This document shows positions 59,270 to 64,000 of a stretch of DNA of 64,000 bases, one piece after another. The stretch is from Pegea sp. RAD2-039 (lineage: Eukaryota > Chordata > Thaliacea > Salpida > Salpidae). The stretch is from positions 682,001-746,000 of the forward strand of contig JAQGEQ010000090.1 of the NCBI GenBank assembly GCA_034620365.1. Direction: 5' to 3'. How positions within the stretch are numbered: the stretch's first letter is position 1; every line of letters begins with the position of its first letter. Below the pieces are notes generated by a model. The model saw only the letters and a program-made list of their open reading frames with translations, was not told the origin of the DNA and did not search any database. A program made the translations under genes and the position numbers.

Positions 59270-61030
59270 TTTAATTGTAACAGACAAAAAGTTTTACAAA
59301 AAATTTACTTAACTAAAAAAATGATTATAAAATATTAAATGATTTATAAACCAAAAAATTGAAAACTTTTTATGGAGATTTAATAAATTAATAATATTTC
59401 TGAAGTTTGTATTTAAAAATTAACAAAATTATTTGTCAATATTTGTTTATTAAAAACAAACAATAAAATATTATTTTTATTATATACATTAAAAAAATTT
59501 AATATTATTAATTGTTATATATAATACCTCAACTTATAAAAAAATTAATCAACATTGAACTTGCAATTTATAAAAGAAAATAATAAATTGAAAAGTTCCA
59601 GTTACACACCGTTTAAATACAGAAAAAATAAGTTCAAAGTTTAAAAGAAAAAACATTTTCTTTTAATAACATCTATAAACAACAAATTTATATTTACTTT
59701 ACCTTTTACATACTTACTGCTTAAGATAGCATGCTTATTAGATAACAAGAAATTTATAATCAATGAAAATATAATTGAATGAAATTAATAAGGATTTAGC
59801 CTTATAAGAAAGATGACAATAAATTTTATGGTAACCGTAAAACGTAATATAGTATCAATATCGCAATATCTAAATCTTAAATTTATCTAAAAATTTTAAA
59901 TTTTAGTTTCTAACCTACTATCCCATAATTATTGTAATCTAAAAATTAATAATTTAATGTTTAAATTGCTTATTAATTCTATCTACCTTTATTACCGAAA
60001 TCGTCATTAAAAAATGAAGTAAATAGCATGCTATGATGCTTGATGCTAGAGGTTATAATATATAAACAGTATACATCTTTAAAAATAAAATTATATAATA
60101 ATTGTAATAGAAATAATTATAAATTTTATAGTTATTATAAATGACGAAGATAAATATTCTTAAGAAATGTACTCTCAATTATTTTGATAAATTAAGCCAG
60201 TTCGACGAGCACAGTTCTAAGTTCTTAATATTTGTTGATTTAGTTCTTATTAGCGAGAGGTTTCAAACTCTAAAGTAGATCAAGTCGACCGTTTTCAATA
60301 AAAATATTGTGCTTTACTTGCAGTTCAAGTCAGCTTTCTAGAAGTAAATAAAATAAAGTTCGTTATCACAATAGCAGAAAAATATAGTGAGAAATAGAAA
60401 TTCTAGATAAAGAAAAATATTAGCATGAAAAGTCATCAGGTGAAAACGATAAGGTACTTTAAAGAACACATCATTCAACAAAAACTTGATTGTAAAAGTA
60501 TGGAAAGCAGACTATATAGCCATTCTAAAAACTGAAGAAAAAAGTCTTTTTTTTTTTTTTTAAAGTTTGTTGGTAACATGAGAAGTTACGTCATTTTTAA
60601 TTTATTCGTTTTATCTTAGTAACACCTTTCAAAAATCAATGGAAGAACTGTTCATAATTTTGTTTAATACAGATTTCGTTTTAACTGAAACTATTCATTA
60701 TATATTATGATAAAAACCAATACAGTTATTAATTTATTCTTTTGTGAAAGCTTAGTAACGTTACTTCTAATTCAAAGCTTATTGTTTTAAAATATGTTAG
60801 TCTTCTACTTTTCTTATAATCTTTTAATTTAGTTTCATTCAAACTCACGTTTTGTACTAATGTGATTAAAAAGGGATAATAACAATTTGCATATAACAAC
60901 AAGAAGGAATTATTCGGCTAACTATTATTTATTATTTTGACAATAAAAACATAATTTCTGCTTTAATTTTATTTTCTAATTGCAGAACTATTGATAAATC
61001 TACCATTTGTAGTTTTGCTTGCGGTTTATC

Positions 61031-61097
61031 TATTTCAATAAATGCGAAGGAAGGAGCCTGAAGAGAGCACCTCTCGCTAACACACATTCTCACAAAC
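61031..61097 (-). mobile_element. LINE/SINE 3' tail fragment
   Basis: The reverse complement is the shared terminal block: GAATGTGTGTTAGCGAGAGG, the hairpin and the final CGCATTTATT. Only the last 70 bp are present, so it cannot be assigned to the LINE or the SINE. Confidence 0.8.
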
Positions 61098-63354
61098 ATA
61101 GCTTACTTTTTTCTAGAAGTAGTAAATTTCTAAAACAATGATTTATTTTCAAAACTAATTTAAATTTTTTAGTGATTCGTTTCATGATCATTAATCCAAT
61201 TTTTTCGTTTTCATAAATTTAAAAAAATTACTCTTAATTTGTATTAAAAGCAAAAACAGATTAAGCTACCACAGAAATCATTCCTAAAATTTGAGTCATA
61301 ATGTTTTCTTAAAACTGTTTCTAAGTAAAACAATCTTTGAAGTAAAAGATAATATTTTTTTAAAGAGTTTTGCTGACAGATCAACCAGTCTGGAAAACAA
61401 TTTTCTCATGCCACATTTAATTAGTTTGTCTACTAATACTTCCATTCGAAAACCTAAAGATAAATTAAGCTTTTATTTTGTGATTTACTTGACAATAAAC
61501 CAAAAGTTTCAGTAGTTAGATTTAAAATGTTTTTATTTCAATCTTGATAAGTTAATACATGTTTTAATTATTTGATAAATTAATCATCAACTTGTTTGTA
61601 GCATCTTTAAAAGTTTAATACTTTTATATACATCAAGTATTTTGAGATACAACAAAGCTAAAATATTGCTTTTAATTCTTTTATAATTCCAAACAAACTT
61701 CCTTTTTCAATGAATATTGGAAGCTTTCCAAAACCATAGTTTGCTGAAGCTAGCATAAATTTAAATTGTAGAACTTTCACTTTTGTGTTGTAAATTGATA
61801 TGGTCTTTTTGAAAATGCTGACAAAACAACAGATACTTTGTCCTAAAAAACAAACTAAAAGTTCATGTGAGGTGTACACCAAAGTACGTCAAATGCTCAA
61901 TTAGTCCGTAAAATTGTTATCCCATACCACACATAATCCATAAGAAAAGCTAAAGAAGCCACCCATACTTTATTTAACTATTGTACCATATAGCTAATAC
62001 AAGCTGAATTTTATTCTAAATACTGAAATCAGTTTAATTATTTTGATTATTAAAAATTATGTTTTATTATTTGATTTAATAAAAATATTAATTCTATATC
62101 TTATACTGAAAGAAAACCAACTCAATTTGGGTAAATAAATTGTTTCATTTGAACATCTGATAAAGTTTATAACTAATAATTATATTTATTATTTATCCTG
62201 AAATAATTATTGACAAAAAAACTGTCCCAAAATATTCTACAACAATATAATAATATCTTTCAGATATTCTTTAAGTTTTAATCAATACAGTAAGTGAGCA
62301 TAAAAGCTTTGCTAACAAATTATAAATTGAATAAAGCTATAATTCTTTTTTGTTTAAAATTTATGTAGAGTTTTTATTTATTGTGAAAAATAAATGTTTA
62401 TTTAATAAGCATAATTGCACTTGCTTATAAAAACAATATCACAAAGTATTTTTATTTTATTAAAACTTTATTTTATACAATATAAGCGACAAGTTTTAAT
62501 TGAACAATTTGTGTTTGCAATTTAATTTTTCACTTTAACAAAATAGCTTACCATTGTAAACAAACAAACTAATTCAAAGGTTAATTAAACTGTAAATTCT
62601 GAAACAAACTTTGATCTTTATCACATAAATAATTAGAAAATGAAATAAGTTATAGTTAATTTGTTTACTTCATGTTTTGTCAAACATTTTTATTAAACTT
62701 TTCTATAAGATAAAAACAATTAATTAAAAATACAGAGACAATTGACAATGAGTCATTTTAACGTCGCCAAACAAACCAAATTTTATAAACTAGTTGAAGA
62801 TACATTACTTACTAATTAAATGATTAAACAAAGTTTTTTACAAATTTTTTTCAAGTATCATCAATTACTTTAAGTTGCTGTATTTATTCGGGGTATAAGC
62901 TAATATTTTAAGTTGCAAAAATAAAAATAGTTATTTATTTCTTAATTTCAAATCAAATAACGGTTTTTGAAAGATACAATAAAACTTTGTCTCGTTAACT
63001 TGTCTGTTATAAAAATGGATTCTTTATTTTTTAGGTCATTTAAACTTAAGCTAAATTTAATGTAAAAAAGAAAGTTAGACTTCAATTAAGATTAATTAAT
63101 TACTTTTATATTACTTTTATGGAAAGCTTACTTGTTAGTTTTGAAGTTATTCTTTTTGATAAAGAGCTCCATAAAGTTAAATAACCAAAGATAAAATGTA
63201 GGCTAAGGAAGTTAATAATTTACGAATGATTCTATGAGTTTGTCAAATCAAATCCAGTTTTGTAATAATTTTTAAGTTTGTACTAATCTCAATTTTGTGA
63301 ATATATTTTTCATCAGAAAACCATTCATTGAAATTTAAAATTGAAATTTATCTA

Positions 63355-63472
63355 GGAAGTACCGGGTTCGACCCCAGGTGGAGACATATTTATAAAACTG
63401 AGAAAAACCATAAAAAACTCGTGAGAATGTATGTAGCGAGATGTGCTCTCTTTAGGAACCCTCCTTCACGTT
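63355..63472 (+). mobile_element. truncated tRNA-derived SINE with LINE-type tail
   Basis: Begins with a tRNA T-arm/B box (CCGGGTTCGACCCCAGG), followed by GACATATTTATAAAACTG as in the 32.9/54.5-kb SINEs. It then joins directly to the terminal block of the LINE (GAGAATGTATGTAGCGAGAT, GTGCTCTCTTTAGGAACCCT). It directly shows a tRNA head and the LINE tail in one element. Confidence 0.8.
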
Positions 63473-63771
63473 TATATATATAAAAAACGAGTATTCACTG
63501 GTTTTAAATTTAAGTTTTCCAAATATTCATTCTGATATTTCAACAACGACAAAAGAAATCGGTTTAAATAGAAACTGTTTTATTACAATTTATACACACT
63601 TTTTTTAAACAAAACTGTACAATTGTTAATTACAAATCATTCTAACTAATAAGAATTTATTCATTCTATTTATTAAGTTCTATTTACAATTGTTTTTTTT
63701 TTCAAACTTTACACAGCTTCAAACATAAGATCATATCATCAGTATGATTATTTAGTTTATCTTTTTACAAT

Positions 63772-64000
63772 TTACAAACAATCACAATCTGTGATTTTTA
63801 AGGAATCAAGTGCATTGAATTTTATTGCTCCATCATACTGATACAGCACTTGGACTGATTCCATCTTAGAAGGAGCACAACAACTATTAGCTTGACTTGG
63901 TGAAAGTGAAGTCACATGTGAGACAGCCTTGCTTCTCATATTGCTTCTTAAATGAGCAAACTCACAAGAACCTGTACAGTAGCGCGCATCAAAACCTGAT
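63772..64000 (-). CDS. TGF-beta superfamily ligand, C-terminal end (partial)
   Basis: Secreted cystine-knot growth factor; the gene continues beyond the window edge. The last 75 or so codons read GFDARYCTGSCEFAHLRS, then SLSPSQANSCCAPSKMESVQ, VLYQYDGAIKF and the terminal ITDCDCL. This is the conserved Y-C-x-G-x-C, C-C-x-P-x-K, V-L-Y and C-x-C-x pattern with the expected Cys spacing. The short spacing before CCAP and the KM pair look more like TGF-beta/activin/myostatin types than BMPs, a tentative placement. The final C-D-C-L replaces the common C-G-C or C-K-C. TTTATT motifs at about 63655 and 63669 may be minus-strand poly(A) signals. Confidence 0.88.
   Translation of the reverse strand, partial: SGFDARYCTGSCEFAHLRSNMRSKAVSHVTSLSPSQANSCCAPSKMESVQVLYQYDGAIKFNALDSLKITDCDCL

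Larger units (their letters stand above)
59270..63771. other. 4.5-kb AT desert
   Basis: Upstream of glutamine synthetase and downstream of the TGF-beta gene. Holds two retroelement tails (61031-61097 and 63355-63472); otherwise no feature recognised. Confidence 0.55.

Overview
This is animal nuclear DNA, strongly AT-rich by eye. The genes are split by GT-AG introns, many of only 45-70 nt. Long near-empty AT deserts separate them, littered with fragments of a LINE, a tRNA-derived SINE and several tandem repeats. The gene set (GBF1, mitochondrial TrpRS, BTB-kelch protein, astacin with ShKT domains, Pumilio 3, C-type-lectin-like receptors, glutamine synthetase, TGF-beta ligand) says metazoan. 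I cannot name the species. Roughly 50-nt introns, AT-rich deserts and lectin/ShKT families would fit an appendicularian or other tunicate, but a nematode-like or other small-bodied invertebrate is not excluded.

Layout. 1-1903 (+): 3' end of GBF1, convergent with 2146-3734 (-): mitochondrial tryptophanyl-tRNA synthetase. 5672-6476 (+): a 102-aa single-pass membrane protein I do not recognise. 11639-13793 (+): a BTB-BACK-kelch protein. 17024-21321 (-): a 14-exon secreted astacin protease with an antistasin-like segment in the pro-region and five ShKT domains. 21.3-29.1 kb: desert with LINE debris. 29098-29919 (+): a four-exon, 116-aa secreted polypeptide. 32.6-35.3 kb and 52.8-54.7 kb: two arms of a large inverted duplication, each carrying a SSAT-like GNAT gene. 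37142-41190 (+): PUM3, with a 1.15-kb, 30-bp minisatellite in one intron. 43631-44428 and 48270-49745 (+): tandem paralogous C-type-lectin-like membrane proteins, the second with a coding 42-bp repeat. 57845-59269 (-): glutamine synthetase. 63772-end (-): C-terminal end of a TGF-beta family ligand.

The genes do not form a pathway; they are ordinary neighbours. The more unusual content is: the inverted GNAT duplication, whose product has lost the glycines of the usual acetyl-CoA loop; a LINE and a SINE that share one 3' tail with a short hairpin; a strong excess of the palindrome TGACGTCA in the housekeeping-gene segments; and the modular ShKT/antistasin astacin. All exon models were built by hand from splice consensus, reading-frame continuity and recalled family similarity; no searches were run.
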